Of a stretch of 64,000 nt of DNA, positions 55,601 through 63,684 are shown piece by piece (position 1 is the first letter of the stretch; each line of letters opens with the position of its first letter). This stretch comes from Candidatus Sulfotelmatobacter sp. (lineage in GTDB: Bacteria > Acidobacteriota > Terriglobia > Terriglobales > Acidobacteriaceae). Below the pieces are notes generated by a model, which was not told the origin of the DNA, ran no database searches, and saw only the letters and a program-made list of their open reading frames with translations. Position numbers and translations under genes: made by a program. The stretch covers positions 1 through 64,000 of the forward strand of contig JASHOH010000036.1 in the NCBI GenBank assembly GCA_030041215.1. The letters are read 5' to 3'.

Positions 55601-56342
55601 CATGACCGACGGCCTAGGTACAAACGTAGGCGCGATCTTCTGGCCTTTGCCTGGAACGCAGAAACTGGATTGGGGTTTGTCGCAGCTAAATCTCAACAAC
55701 ACCTTTACCGCCAGCGCTCTTTACGAGCTGCCTTTCGGGAAAGGCAAACGCTTCGGCAGCGACTGGAACAACGCGACCAACACAATTCTGGGGCACTGGC
55801 AGATCAATGTGATCGAGCGAGCTGAGTCTGGGTTCCCGCTGTTCGTGGTTGACAGCGCGAACACTGGTCCAACCTTTGGAGCCCCTCCAGGACTAGGAAA
55901 CACGGGACAGTACTTGAACTACAACTTCTACAGCTTTAACCGTCCGATTCTCGTTGGAGATCCCAATGCGCCAGGCCCGGAGGGCGGACAAACGGACTGT
56001 CCCACCCAGATTCACACCCACGCGAACTGGTTGAATCCATGCGCATTCGCTCACGCCCCCGCGGGAGAAATCGGCACCGCACCGCGCGCCCCAGCGTATG
56101 GGCCGCGTTTCGTGAACACGGATTTCTCCATCTTCAAAGACTTCCCGCTCTCATTCCGCGAGGCCATGAATCTGCAATTCCGTGCGGAGTTTTTCAATCT
56201 GTTCAACCATCCCCAGTTCTTCATGGGCGGCCTTGGCGGTATCGGGCTGCAGGACATCAACACGCCGGGAACTTTCGGGGTGCTCAACCAGCAGGTGAAC
56301 AACCCGCGGCTGGTTCAGTTCGCCTTGCGGCTGAACTTTTAG
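52698..56342 (+). CDS. TonB-dependent receptor with N-terminal carboxypeptidase-regulatory-like domain
   Basis: An outer-membrane receptor of 1,214 residues. A signal peptide (MLNKRAYPVAFLGLFILSF) leads into a CarboxypepD_reg-like domain, 'ATGSFSGSVSDKAGAVITGA' to about residue 110. The plug follows, with 'LPLNGRNFVQLATLTPG', 'DGNDNNQLDEGGIGIF' and 'EFKVLTYNYSAEYGERAG'. A long beta-barrel ends in phenylalanine ('FALRLNF'). The 'LPLNGRNF' motif is typical of the acidobacterial Oar-like family; the ligand is unknown. The frame opens at 52584, but ATG 52698 has AAAGGGG six bases before it. Promoter and terminator are visible, so it is monocistronic. Confidence 0.95.
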   Translation: MLNKRAYPVAFLGLFILSFCSLLYSQATGSFSGSVSDKAGAVITGAMVKVTAPATGLSREAKTDDSGRYLIPLLPVAFYNIHVEAAGFQPSDQKGIRLQVDEHRELDFTLVPATVAASVEVSATEVAVETANPTLGQVITSEEVADLPLNGRNFVQLATLTPGTTASTNPQSFFNGAPSSEASTRGSFSLSVGGSREQETDWLLDGNDNNQLDEGGIGIFSSIDDIQEFKVLTYNYSAEYGERAGPTVLVTTKSGSNQWHGSLFEFFRNTVLDTDNYFTQTQQKFNLNQFGGSLGGPIRKDKTFFFLDYQAKMQREGVAYPGYVPTHNMVTPDANGNYDYSDNPFGTQINDPFTFSPLQCNNVGGTLVPVAVNSDGSQTSTPTTVNCDIIPAALVNPIGAKVVALYPTPNATGSVGFNYVDQLTRKLNEGTWDIRLDHNFTSKDSAFARFSYDQATNFIPGGSPTWSEATAFGSNQFINNHGRNLALSETHVFSPNTINQLNAGFNRIFNHILSYGTGTCEASIIGIPGANLGSKCDTYTGYPASLNQASNDCVGCGMTSFSMSAYYSVGDRGYAPYQGGTNVYSVSDTLDLIRGKHEIRFGAVYRANEMNVRNNASQDGFITETGAFTGDDIADVLVGEIGTFAAHDQTFLGATVGRRWKLVRPFVQDNWRVTNNLTLNLGLAWALVTPETEVENRQSNFDVASLTWFVPKGSPGGCAPAILPFACTASDGRLGIQFDKTALEPRIGLAWKPLGSQSTAVRLGYAIYHDSAWNQGGQGLWQNPPYYAEVDPPTFSYVYGNPYGSLSDGFLLNAAQPPSTLAVPGGFIYNAPVNPDNYTGTLQSMNRNFKQGIIQQFNLNVEHQLPGNVVLTVGYAGSRSAHILVSQVNENIGSPLACPGTGFTVPGYTLGCGGNLIIPSNPFQLVNSNNSVGAARYDSLQVKAETKSVRHGIYALLGYTYARNFDSGMTDGLGTNVGAIFWPLPGTQKLDWGLSQLNLNNTFTASALYELPFGKGKRFGSDWNNATNTILGHWQINVIERAESGFPLFVVDSANTGPTFGAPPGLGNTGQYLNYNFYSFNRPILVGDPNAPGPEGGQTDCPTQIHTHANWLNPCAFAHAPAGEIGTAPRAPAYGPRFVNTDFSIFKDFPLSFREAMNLQFRAEFFNLFNHPQFFMGGLGGIGLQDINTPGTFGVLNQQVNNPRLVQFALRLNF

Positions 56343-56364
56343 GGAGAAGATTCTCTCTGTATCG

Positions 56365-56397
56365 GGCAGACTGACAATCAGTCTGCCTTTCATTTTT
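56365..56397 (+). terminator. Intrinsic terminator after the TonB-dependent receptor gene
   Basis: A perfect 10-bp stem (ggcagactga / tcagtctgcc, loop caa) is followed by tttcattttt. It begins 23 bases after the stop codon. Confidence 0.9.
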
Positions 56398-56460
56398 GTA
56401 ACCAGAATGACGAATCGGAAGAAACATCACTCATATGATGACAGCACTGGAAAATTAGCA

Positions 56461-57546
56461 ATGAAGACGCGCATCCTAACCTGCTTCGCACTTGCCATTC
56501 TTTTATCGACCTCGCTCGTGTCCTTCGCTCAGCAGAAGCGCAAGATCATCATTGACCAGGACGCCGCCGGCCCCGCCGGTACTGATCAGCAATCGATGTT
56601 GTTGCTGATCCAGTCGCCGCAGACTGAAGTTCTCGGAATTACGGTGGTGACGGGTGATCAATGGCTGCGCGAGGAAGTTGCCCACACGCTGCGCATGCTT
56701 GAACTGATTGGACGAACCGACATTCCGGTCGTGCCGGGAGCAGAATATCCGCTTGTGAGAACCAAAGAAGATACCGAGCGATGGGAGCAGCAGTTTGGTT
56801 TGGTGGCGTGGAAGGGAGCGTGGACGGCGAAGTATTACCATCCGCCGGAAGAACTGGGCGATATGCCCGAGGGGGAGCCAACAACAAAACCTGCCGCCGA
56901 AGACGCCGCGCACTTTCTTGTGCGCATGGTGCATCAGTTCCCGCATGAGGTAACGATCTACGAAGGCGGCCCAATGACGAACCTGGCGTTGGCCATCTCG
57001 ATTGATCCTGAGTTCGCTTCGCTGGCTAAAGAACTAGTGTTCATGGGTGGCAGCTTCAATCCGCGCACCGACGATCCTGAATTCACCCACACTCCGACGC
57101 GCGAATTCAATCTCTGGTTCGATCCCGAAGCAGCCCACATCGTGCTGCGCGCTCCGTGGACAAAGATCACCTGCACTCCCGTGGACATCTCGGTCAAGAC
57201 TCGTCTCACCTCCGCGCTTATTGATCGCATCAAAGCGGCGGATTCGCCCACGGCGCGTTACATCGGTCAATACGCGCGCCTGCACGGCAACTACCACTAT
57301 TTGTGGGACGAGCTTGCGGCGGCCGCTTGGCTCGATCCAGGCCTGATCACAAAGAAAGAAACTATGTTCATGGATGTCGATCTTGAGCACGGCGCCGGCT
57401 ACGGCAATACGGTGGCATGGACGGAAAACGATCGCCCGAAGACGAACCTTCATCCTGTGGAAGTGCAGGATGATCTGGATCTCGACCGATTTTATAAGCT
57501 GTTTGTGGACTTGCTGACCGCGTCAACGCCGTCCATGAAGAAATAA
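56461..57546 (+). CDS. Exported nucleoside hydrolase (IunH/URH1-like) with variant active-site loop
   Basis: A signal peptide ('MKTRILTCFALAILLSTSL') precedes an inosine-uridine hydrolase fold. The calcium/ribose loop, usually DTDPGxDDA, reads 'IIIDQDAAGPAGTDQQSMLL': the first two Asp (D32, D34) are kept but the third lies further on, in a longer loop. Later motifs 'ITVVTGDQWLREEVAHTL', 'EGGPMTNLALAI', 'LVFMGGSFNP' and 'EFNLWFDPEAAHIVL' are as in the family. It may release bases from nucleosides in the periplasm; the loop change may alter activity. The start is ATG 56461 (361 residues). Confidence 0.85.
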   Translation: MKTRILTCFALAILLSTSLVSFAQQKRKIIIDQDAAGPAGTDQQSMLLLIQSPQTEVLGITVVTGDQWLREEVAHTLRMLELIGRTDIPVVPGAEYPLVRTKEDTERWEQQFGLVAWKGAWTAKYYHPPEELGDMPEGEPTTKPAAEDAAHFLVRMVHQFPHEVTIYEGGPMTNLALAISIDPEFASLAKELVFMGGSFNPRTDDPEFTHTPTREFNLWFDPEAAHIVLRAPWTKITCTPVDISVKTRLTSALIDRIKAADSPTARYIGQYARLHGNYHYLWDELAAAAWLDPGLITKKETMFMDVDLEHGAGYGNTVAWTENDRPKTNLHPVEVQDDLDLDRFYKLFVDLLTASTPSMKK

Positions 57547-57824
57547 CAATTGTGGATCTTTGCATCAGCAATCTATTCGTCTAGTTCATAAGTAGCTAAT
57601 TTCTGCCCCGGCCCGTCACATTTAGAGACGAAGCCCCCTCTTCCGCAGATCATTTTCGGGAAATCCGAAACCGCCTCCCGACGCGGGAACCCCTTTATCG
57701 CCAAGACAAGCTTCCAGCTTGACCCAGCCTTTGCAGGGCAGCTAGCGTTTGAAAAATAGGTTGGGAATCGAGAGCCGCAGGAGCCTAGCGGCAGGAAAGA
57801 AAAAACGGCGGGGTTAGTTAGGAG

Positions 57825-58502
57825 ATGGCAACTTCAAGTTCGGGATTGTCGGGGCCGATAGCGTCGGTTTTTCTGCTGGCTGAGAACCGGCTGCTCCGCG
57901 AGGCCTTGTTTCGGATTCTTTCGAAAAAAGACGATGTGCGCGTGGTTGGGGCCGGCCCTTACAGTTTTGCGATCTATGAGCAGATCGCGGCAAGCGGAGC
58001 GAACGTGGTGGTGTTCGATTCCGTGGCCCGTGTTAGCCAGGGTGCCGTGCGCGAGCTGCGGGAATTGAATCCTTTGATCAAAGTGGTGATGGTGGGAATG
58101 GAGGCGGAAGAGGCGGTTTTCGTCCGCGTCGTCCAGACGGGCGTTTTGGGTTACGTGCTGAAGGATGCTTCGGCGACGGAAGTGGCTCGGACAATTCGGG
58201 CAGTAGCGGCCGGCGAAGCGGTTTGCCCGGCAGCCCTCTCGGCTGCGCTATTTCAATGGGTGGCGCGGCACAGATCTGTAATCCCGAGTGTGCACGTCAG
58301 ATCCGCCCTCGGACTCAGCCGCCGAGAACAACAATTAGTCGGCCTGATTCAGCAAGGTCTGACTAATAAAGAAATGGCCAGCCGGCTGCATCTCTCCGAA
58401 CAGACCATCAAGAACCACGTGCACGGCATGTTGCGCAAGGCGAAAGCACCGGATCGGCTTTCGATTGTGGAAGCGTGCCGCAATGAAGGGCTGGCCATCT
58501 AA
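57825..58502 (+). CDS. NarL/LuxR-type response regulator
   Basis: A 225-residue regulator. The receiver-like domain has 'VFLLAENRLLREALFRIL' (only one acidic residue in the usual acidic pair), a candidate phosphoacceptor D in 'ANVVVFDSVARVS' and the conserved K in 'GYVLKDASATEV'. The C-terminal LuxR HTH reads 'LGLSRREQQLVGLIQQGLTN' and 'KEMASRLHLSEQTIKNHVHG'. No sensor kinase is near. The 278 bases before it show no clear promoter and no gene. Its stop overlaps the stop of the opposing nucleotidyltransferase gene by four bases. It may control the adjoining polysaccharide genes. Confidence 0.88.
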   Translation: MATSSSGLSGPIASVFLLAENRLLREALFRILSKKDDVRVVGAGPYSFAIYEQIAASGANVVVFDSVARVSQGAVRELRELNPLIKVVMVGMEAEEAVFVRVVQTGVLGYVLKDASATEVARTIRAVAAGEAVCPAALSAALFQWVARHRSVIPSVHVRSALGLSRREQQLVGLIQQGLTNKEMASRLHLSEQTIKNHVHGMLRKAKAPDRLSIVEACRNEGLAI

Positions 58503-59206
58503 CTGCGGCAGTCGCTAACCCCCGGCCAAGTTTTTTGCGCTCGTTCGTAATTGGCCTTAGTGCCGATGTCGAGGAGGTAATCGCGGACGGGGAAAGCCTG
58601 CATTTTGCCCACCAGTCGAGGCAAGACATGGAAACCGATATCTGCCGGGCCCTCTGAAGGAATAAAATTCAGTAGCCCCGTCTTCGCAATCATTAATCCA
58701 GAGAAGACCCAATTGCTGCGGGGATTCGGCGGCTTTTCCTGAAAGTCGACGATGACTCCGTTTTCATCCGTAACAACGACTCCACATCGCGACGGATCCG
58801 GCACCTGATACAAGCCCAGCGTGGCAATTGCCCCGTGGCGAAAGTGGAACTCCGCCATACGATTGAGATCAGTATTGGTTAAGACGTCAGAATAGATAAC
58901 CCAGAAATCCGACTCGGAGTTGACCCAGTCTCGATTTGCAGCGAGGGTTCCGGCCGAACCGAGCAGCCGCTCTTCGCGTGTGATTTGAATTTTTACCGGT
59001 GGATGGCAATGCTCGAGATGCCGCTCAATTACATCGCCATGAGCGTGCAAATTCAGAAGAACGTCAGTGATCCCTGAACGAGTACACACGTTCAGCCAAA
59101 TATCAAGCAGGGGCACGCCCCTAATCGGCAGCAGGCACTTGGGAACAGAATCGGTGAGAGGCCGGAGCCGCGTGCCATGGCCGGCAAGTAGCAGAAAAGC
59201 TTTCAA
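58499..59206 (-). CDS. Sugar-nucleotide pyrophosphorylase (HddC/RmlA-like nucleotidyltransferase)
   Basis: Rossmann-type nucleotidyltransferase with 'LLLAGHGTRLRPLTDSVPKC', the G-x-G-T-R-x-x-P-x-x-x-x-x-x-P-K signature, then 'SDFWVIYSDVLTNTDLNRMA' (metal Asp), 'VDFQEKPPNPRSNWVFSGLM' and 'FPVRDYLLDIGTKANYERAQ'. It would activate a sugar phosphate to an NDP-sugar. The next upstream gene is a heptose-7-phosphate-kinase-like GHMP kinase, so a GDP-heptose-type pathway is likely. The frame extends into that gene to 59314, but TTG 59206 (MKAFLLLAG) fits the family start and gives 235 residues. Confidence 0.83.
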   Translation of the reverse strand: MKAFLLLAGHGTRLRPLTDSVPKCLLPIRGVPLLDIWLNVCTRSGITDVLLNLHAHGDVIERHLEHCHPPVKIQITREERLLGSAGTLAANRDWVNSESDFWVIYSDVLTNTDLNRMAEFHFRHGAIATLGLYQVPDPSRCGVVVTDENGVIVDFQEKPPNPRSNWVFSGLMIAKTGLLNFIPSEGPADIGFHVLPRLVGKMQAFPVRDYLLDIGTKANYERAQKTWPGVSDCRS

Positions 59207-59261
59207 TCTGAACTCGCAATAAAAAAATTCTTTAGCCGTGTATGAATAACCGCAATCGTCG

Positions 59262-60341
59262 CTATACCGCGGCGGCGCGCCCGATCGGTAAGAAGGTCCA
59301 GCGGGTGCCCGCATGCTGATCGCGATCGATGAAAGGATCGTTTACGATCACATGCGCACCCTGGGCGTCGAAGGCGAAAGCCATCTCCTGCACACCTTCG
59401 GCGTGCAAAGCCTCACGGACAGCTTGCTGGCGGGCGGGTTCGGCATAAAGAAGGAGAAAGCCGCCGCCACCAGCGCCGGTGAGCTTGCCTCCGAGTGCAC
59501 CGTTTTCGCGGGCCGCTTCGTAAAGACGGTCAATGCGCGGAGTAGAAATGTGCAGCGACACGCGTTTCTTGGCCTGCCAGGCATCGTCGAGCAAATGGCC
59601 GAAATGCTCGAGATTGCCGCAAAGCAACGCCTCTTTCATCATCACCGCGGCCTCTTTCACCTCATGTAGCGCCTCGACAGCCGGGCCGGCCTGCCGCGTC
59701 GATTGTTCCTGGTCGGCGAGCAAGTCCCAGGAATGGTGGGCCGCTCCGGTAAAGAAAAGCATTAGGTTCGATTGCAATGCGCTGAGCACGGCCGGATCGA
59801 GCTGCAAAGGCTCTACCTGCGTGCTCCCATCGGTATTGAAGCGGATGAAATTCAGGCCGCCGAAGGCGGCGGCATATTCATCCTGCTTGCCGACATGGCG
59901 GCCCAGGCCGAAGCGGGTGATGCGATACGCGCGCTCGGCCAGATCGTACTTCGACAATGGGGCATGCAGATAGGTAGTAAGCACCTTGAGCAAATTCACG
60001 CAAACACTGGCCGAGGATCCAAGTCCGGTGCCGGGAGGGATTTCGGAAGCCAGAAAAAGATCGGCGGAAAACTCGGCGCCAAGGTCTTTCAGCACGGCCA
60101 GCGGGATTTCCAGCCCGCTGCCCTGGGCCGGCAGCGTCCGCAAATCGCTCCAGTTGCCGAACAGGCGAAGGTCCGACGAGATCACCTGGACCCGGCCGTC
60201 AGTACGGTTGCCGAGGATCGTGTAGAAATACTTGTTGATAGCCGTGCTAAGCACGCAACCGCCGAACTGTTCGTAGTACGAAGGCAGGTCGGTGCCGCCG
60301 CCGGCAAAGCTAATCCGAACCGGGCTGCGTCCGATGAGCAT
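59262..60341 (-). CDS. GHMP kinase, D-glycero-D-manno-heptose 7-phosphate kinase-like
   Basis: The 359-residue protein begins 'MLIGRSPVRISFAGGGTDLP', the start usual for HddA-type kinases. It has the GHMP ATP loop 'EIPPGTGLGSSASVCVNLLK', 'GKQDEYAAAFGGLNFIRF' and the C-terminal motif 'GALGGKLTGAGGGGFLLLYA'. It would phosphorylate a sedoheptulose-derived heptose or a related sugar at C-1. It is upstream of, and 55 bases from, the nucleotidyltransferase gene. The remnant of a sugar transferase overlaps its start. Other genes of the heptose pathway are not in this window. Confidence 0.88.
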   Translation of the reverse strand: MLIGRSPVRISFAGGGTDLPSYYEQFGGCVLSTAINKYFYTILGNRTDGRVQVISSDLRLFGNWSDLRTLPAQGSGLEIPLAVLKDLGAEFSADLFLASEIPPGTGLGSSASVCVNLLKVLTTYLHAPLSKYDLAERAYRITRFGLGRHVGKQDEYAAAFGGLNFIRFNTDGSTQVEPLQLDPAVLSALQSNLMLFFTGAAHHSWDLLADQEQSTRQAGPAVEALHEVKEAAVMMKEALLCGNLEHFGHLLDDAWQAKKRVSLHISTPRIDRLYEAARENGALGGKLTGAGGGGFLLLYAEPARQQAVREALHAEGVQEMAFAFDAQGAHVIVNDPFIDRDQHAGTRWTFLPIGRAAAV

Positions 60342-60636
60342 GTTGCAGAATCTCCGGGTAAGGGTGGCTGGATGAAAACGACCAGGGCACTTGCCGTGCG
60401 GCGACAGTCGTGGTCCTGGTCCTGCGAAGGAATGTGTGCGGCAGCAGCTGGGCCATACGAACTGTGAGCGTCCACGCCGTCTCGATGATTAATGCGAGGT
60501 CTTTCAGAAGAGACGGCTCCAACATGTATCGCAGGTCGTAACCGGTCTTGTCTTCCGACGAGTGCTGTTCGCGCAGGCCGTGCACCTGCGCGAGGCCTGT
60601 CATGCCAGGCTTCATTGCCAGACGCTGTTGCTGCAA
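60310..60636 (-). pseudogene. C-terminal remnant of an undecaprenyl-phosphate sugar phosphotransferase (WcaJ-like)
   Basis: The frame begins at 'RLAMKPGMTGLAQVHGLREQ' and continues to 'YDLRYMLEPSLLKDLALIIE', the last quarter of a polyprenyl-phosphate hexose-1-phosphate transferase (exopolysaccharide initiating enzyme). The N-terminal membrane region and catalytic DE/RKTSL motifs are absent. The last 40 residues are unusual and run into the GHMP kinase start. Upstream it abuts, out of frame, a receiver-domain fragment, so a deletion seems to have removed the middle. Confidence 0.7.
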
Positions 60637-60639
60637 CGA

Positions 60640-60823
60640 TCAGCACGTCGGGTTGTGCCTCGTCCACAATATCGGCAAGTTCGCGTTCATCCTGCACTTC
60701 CCCGATGAGCTCTATGTCGGGCTGGTCAGCGATAGTCGCCATAACCAGCTCCCGCATCAGGCGCGGATGATTTGCCACCAACACACGCACTCGTTTCACA
60801 ACGGCGACTCCAGCAGCGAGCAT
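60640..60823 (-). pseudogene. N-terminal remnant of a response regulator receiver domain
   Basis: Residues 'KRVRVLVANHPRLMRELVMA' and 'ELADIVDEAQPDVLIVA' are the first half of a receiver domain. The phosphoacceptor position is reached in QPDVLIVA, after which the frame leaves homology at about 60640. It continues, in the wrong frame, through the sugar transferase remnant. It was once probably a NarL-type regulator of the locus. Confidence 0.65.
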
Positions 60824-61160
60824 AGGTCGGGTGGGACAGCAGCCACAAGGTTCAAAAAAGAACTAACGCGGAGGGTATTTGCTTACGAGGCGAGTGGTAC
60901 GAGCAGTGGACAGACTAGGTAGTACCAAATCGGGCATTGACAGGTACCGCTGCGTCCCTTTTCGAAAGCCATGTAGAGAGAGCCGCGGTCGCCTGCCCTG
61001 AGCAAAGTCGAAGAGGCTGCCAGCGGGGCGAAGCTCCGCAGATGCCTGCTCAGCGCGCGGGTGGACGGAGGGAACCCTGGCGCGAGCGCCCAAAACCCTG
61101 AGAGGCTTGGTAAATTGAGAGGCGGTCAGCCTGGCATTGTGGCGCTTATAAGGAAGAGAT
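60824..61160. other. Gene-free gap with degenerate repeats
   Basis: A diverged copy of the 28-bp family starts near 60971 ('catgtagagagagccgcggt'). It is followed by 'ccctgagcaaagtcgaag' and 'ggggcgaagctccgcag', the same pair seen at 14357 and 42294. Nothing else is recognised: no promoter, RNA or protein frame with family likeness. The region joins the decayed polysaccharide locus to the ABC ATPase gene. Confidence 0.5.
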
Positions 61161-62204
61161 TCAACTTTTATTCTCTCGAATTACCACGGGACAGCGGCAC
61201 CAATGACCGGAAGCAACTTCGATTAGCTCAGGCAGAGCACGTGTGCACTCGGGTATCCGCAAGTCGCACCGCGGCGCGAATGTGCATCCCGGCGGCAGAC
61301 TGTGCAGCGGCGGCACTGATCCCTCGATAGTTTGTAGCGGCTGGCCACGTTCTGTGTTCAGCCGAGGCACGGCCTCAAGCAAACCCCGCGTGTAAGGATG
61401 CGTGGGCGTCTTAAAAATTTGCGCTTTCGTCCCGATTTCAACGACGACGCCTGCGTACATCACGGCCACTCGATCGGCGATCTGCGACACAACTGCAAGA
61501 TCGTGCGCGATGAAAAGCATGGCCAATCCAAATTTGTGCCGTAACTCGCCCAGCAGATCGAGAATTTGCGCCTGGATGGTTACATCCAGAGCTGTGGTTG
61601 GCTCGTCAGCAATGAGCAGCCGCGGGCGGTTGGCAATGGCCATCGCAATCATCACCCGCTGCCGCATGCCGCCGGAAAGCTGATGGGGATGGTCGCGGGC
61701 ACGGCGGTCAGGCTCAGAAATCGCAACCTCTGCCATGGCCTGAACCGCCAGTTGAGCCGCCTCGCGCCGGGAGTGCGTTCCGTGCGCCAGCAATGCCTCC
61801 GCGATCTGGTCGCCTACCCGCATCACGGGATTCAGCGCAGTCATCGGCTCCTGAAAAATCATGGCGATCTTCGCTCCGCGCAGCTGGCGCATGGACTCAT
61901 CAGACAGCGTCAACAAATTCTTCGCAGCACTGTCTTCAGAAAACACCAGATCGCCCGAAACCTTTGCCTGCTGCGGCAGCAGACGCATGATGGCCAGAGA
62001 GGTAATGGACTTACCCGAGCCCGATTCGCCAACCAGACCGAGGACTTCACCTTCGCGAATCGAGAAGCTCACGTCCCGAGCAGCAGGAAAAAGTAGTTGA
62101 GGAACTTTGCTGTGCGTATCTTTATTTTTGCTCTCAGAGCTGGTTCGCACAGCAGCCGCGGGAAATTCGATCGTTAGATTGCGAACCTCGAGCAACGGAC
62201 TCAC
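61161..62204 (-). CDS. Oligopeptide/dipeptide ABC transporter ATP-binding protein (DppD/OppD type)
   Basis: A 347-residue ATPase: Walker A 'GLVGESGSGKSITSLAIM', Q-loop 'MIFQEPMTALNPVMRVGDQI', signature 'HQLSGGMRQRVMIAMAIA', Walker B 'LLIADEPTTALDVTIQAQIL' and H-loop 'LFIAHDLAVVSQ'. The C-terminal Opp/Dpp extension contains 'HPYTRGLLEAVPRL' and a Cys cluster ('CTFAPRCDLRIPECTRALP', later 'HWCRCP') of the type that binds an Fe-S cluster in this family. The insert near residues 20-40 is low-complexity. Permease and substrate-binding genes are not in this window; the neighbours on both sides are unrelated. Confidence 0.93.
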   Translation of the reverse strand: MSPLLEVRNLTIEFPAAAVRTSSESKNKDTHSKVPQLLFPAARDVSFSIREGEVLGLVGESGSGKSITSLAIMRLLPQQAKVSGDLVFSEDSAAKNLLTLSDESMRQLRGAKIAMIFQEPMTALNPVMRVGDQIAEALLAHGTHSRREAAQLAVQAMAEVAISEPDRRARDHPHQLSGGMRQRVMIAMAIANRPRLLIADEPTTALDVTIQAQILDLLGELRHKFGLAMLFIAHDLAVVSQIADRVAVMYAGVVVEIGTKAQIFKTPTHPYTRGLLEAVPRLNTERGQPLQTIEGSVPPLHSLPPGCTFAPRCDLRIPECTRALPELIEVASGHWCRCPVVIRENKS

Positions 62205-62471
62205 AGTTTTATGGTATCAAGGGTCATTATCAACTGCAGGTCCTGGCCGTGCTTGGTGAGGCAGTAGTGGTGCAGTTTGATAAGGAGGCGAGCCAAACGC
62301 ACGATTGTGGCGGCGCAAAAAACGCGCCGCATCGCGCGGCTCGCCCAGATCCTTCGCTTCGCAAAAGAGGCTTGCTCAGGATGACAAGCAAACTGTGCCA
62401 CTACTGGAGAAGCAATAAAGTTCCCTCAGGCGCAATTTTCCCTTTATAATCGCCATCCGTCTGGGTGCTCA

Positions 62472-63227
62472 GTGCGCGTCCTGCTGCTTAGCGACATTCA
62501 CGCCAATATTGAGGCATTGGAGGCTTGCATGGCGAGCGCTCCAGCCTATGACGTCGTGGCCAACCTGGGTGATCTCGTAGGCTACGGCGCCAGTCCCAAC
62601 GAGGTGGTCGACCGCTCGCGCAGCCTGGGACACATCTTCGTCCGCGGCAATCACGACAAAGCCGCGACTGGGCTACTCAGCCTTGAAGATTTCAATCCGC
62701 TGGCGGCCGCGGCTGCGGTTTGGACTCGCGATCAGTTGACCCCTGAGCATCACCAGTGGTTGCACGAGCTGCCGCACGGCCCGGTTGTCCTCGAAGGAGT
62801 TCCAGAGGCCCAACTGGTTCATGGGTCGCCCGCCGACGAAGATGCTTATGTTGTATCGATCGGCGATGCCTTAGTTCCGCTGCTCGCGGTCACGACACCG
62901 CTTACCTTCTTCGGCCACACTCATTTGCAAGGCGGATTTTTCGTAAATGGATCCAGCGCCGACGGATTTCGTCCCGAATACCGGACCGTTGGACAGGCTG
63001 AATCGGTCGCCCTGCAACTCAAGGCTTCCACTCGCTACATGATCAATCCCGGGTCAGTAGGCCAGCCGCGCGATGGCGATTGGCGCGCGGCTTATGCTTT
63101 GTTCGATACGGAAAAACAAGTGGTCCACTTCCACCGAACTCCCTACAACCTGAAATCGGCACAGGAACGCATTTTCTCGGCAAATCTGCCGCCGCGTCTG
63201 GCGACGCGGCTCGCCGCTGGACGGTAA
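62472..63227 (+). CDS. Calcineurin-like metallophosphoesterase (YfcE/MJ0936-like)
   Basis: A 251-residue two-metal phosphoesterase. The metal sites are in 'VLLLSDIHANIEAL' (D8, H10), 'VANLGDLVGYGASPNEVVDR', 'FVRGNHDKAA', 'QLVHGSP' and 'TFFGHTHLQGGFF'; 'INPGSVGQPRDGDWRAAYAL' closes the domain. The GDxVGYGxxPNE pattern is shared with stand-alone phosphodiesterases of unknown natural substrate. The start is GTG 62472; a TATAAT box at 62445-62450 suggests a very short leader. It is divergent from the ABC ATPase gene. Confidence 0.92.
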   Translation: MRVLLLSDIHANIEALEACMASAPAYDVVANLGDLVGYGASPNEVVDRSRSLGHIFVRGNHDKAATGLLSLEDFNPLAAAAAVWTRDQLTPEHHQWLHELPHGPVVLEGVPEAQLVHGSPADEDAYVVSIGDALVPLLAVTTPLTFFGHTHLQGGFFVNGSSADGFRPEYRTVGQAESVALQLKASTRYMINPGSVGQPRDGDWRAAYALFDTEKQVVHFHRTPYNLKSAQERIFSANLPPRLATRLAAGR

Positions 63228-63505
63228 TCTCGCGAGATGCCGATTTTAGTCGGATTGGCTTGTTTTGGCGCGAAACCGCGGATTTTCGCCGCGATTTGAA
63301 CAGCGAAACATGTATTTGCAGGCTGGGAAAATCGCGTAACTTATTTGTTTTCAGTGCGAAGTTTATTATTTTGATACCCCCTCCCCCACCCCCCTGTCGT
63401 TTAGAATCAATGATTTACGCATATGAGTGTGTCGTAAAATCGTCATCCTAAAGGAGTTACATACTAAGCTCGGCAAAACAAAGGGGTTAAGTGGGTCATG
63501 TTGCA
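63228..63505. other. Intergenic G-quadruplex-type motif and AT-rich repeat tail
   Basis: A C-rich run with tracts 'ccccctcccccacccccc' (about 63377-63394) would be G-rich on the minus strand. It is followed by an AT-rich tail with 'cgtaaaatcgtcatcctaaa' and 'ggagttac' to about 63465. The G-rich order and the AT-rich flank repeat the arrangement at 45534-45600. The first 130 bases of the gap hold nothing I recognise. Confidence 0.5.
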
Positions 63506-63650
63506 AACCCGCACTTCTCGCGCAAAGGGCGCGCGAGAAATGGGGCACCCTGATCAGTGGCGCGGCGGAGGCGGGCCACCCGCCCTGATTTTCCTCAATC
63601 AGTGAAACATATTCCCCGAAGGATTTCGGATGCTTCTCCCTGACATTCAT
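63366..63650 (-). pseudogene. Small frame truncated by a repeat (MNVREKHPKSFGEY...)
   Basis: ATG 63650 with GTGAGG five to seven bases upstream opens a frame whose first 26 residues (MNVREKHPKSFGEYVSLIEE) look like a soluble protein start. At about 63572 it runs into 'gtgccccatttctcgcg', the hairpin repeat family (63509-63553), then into the G-rich motif before a stop. I do not recognise the fragment. It may be a gene start cut by the repeat, or chance. Confidence 0.3.
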
Positions 63651-63684
63651 CGCCTCACCATTCGAGCTTGGTGCTAGGTTACGG

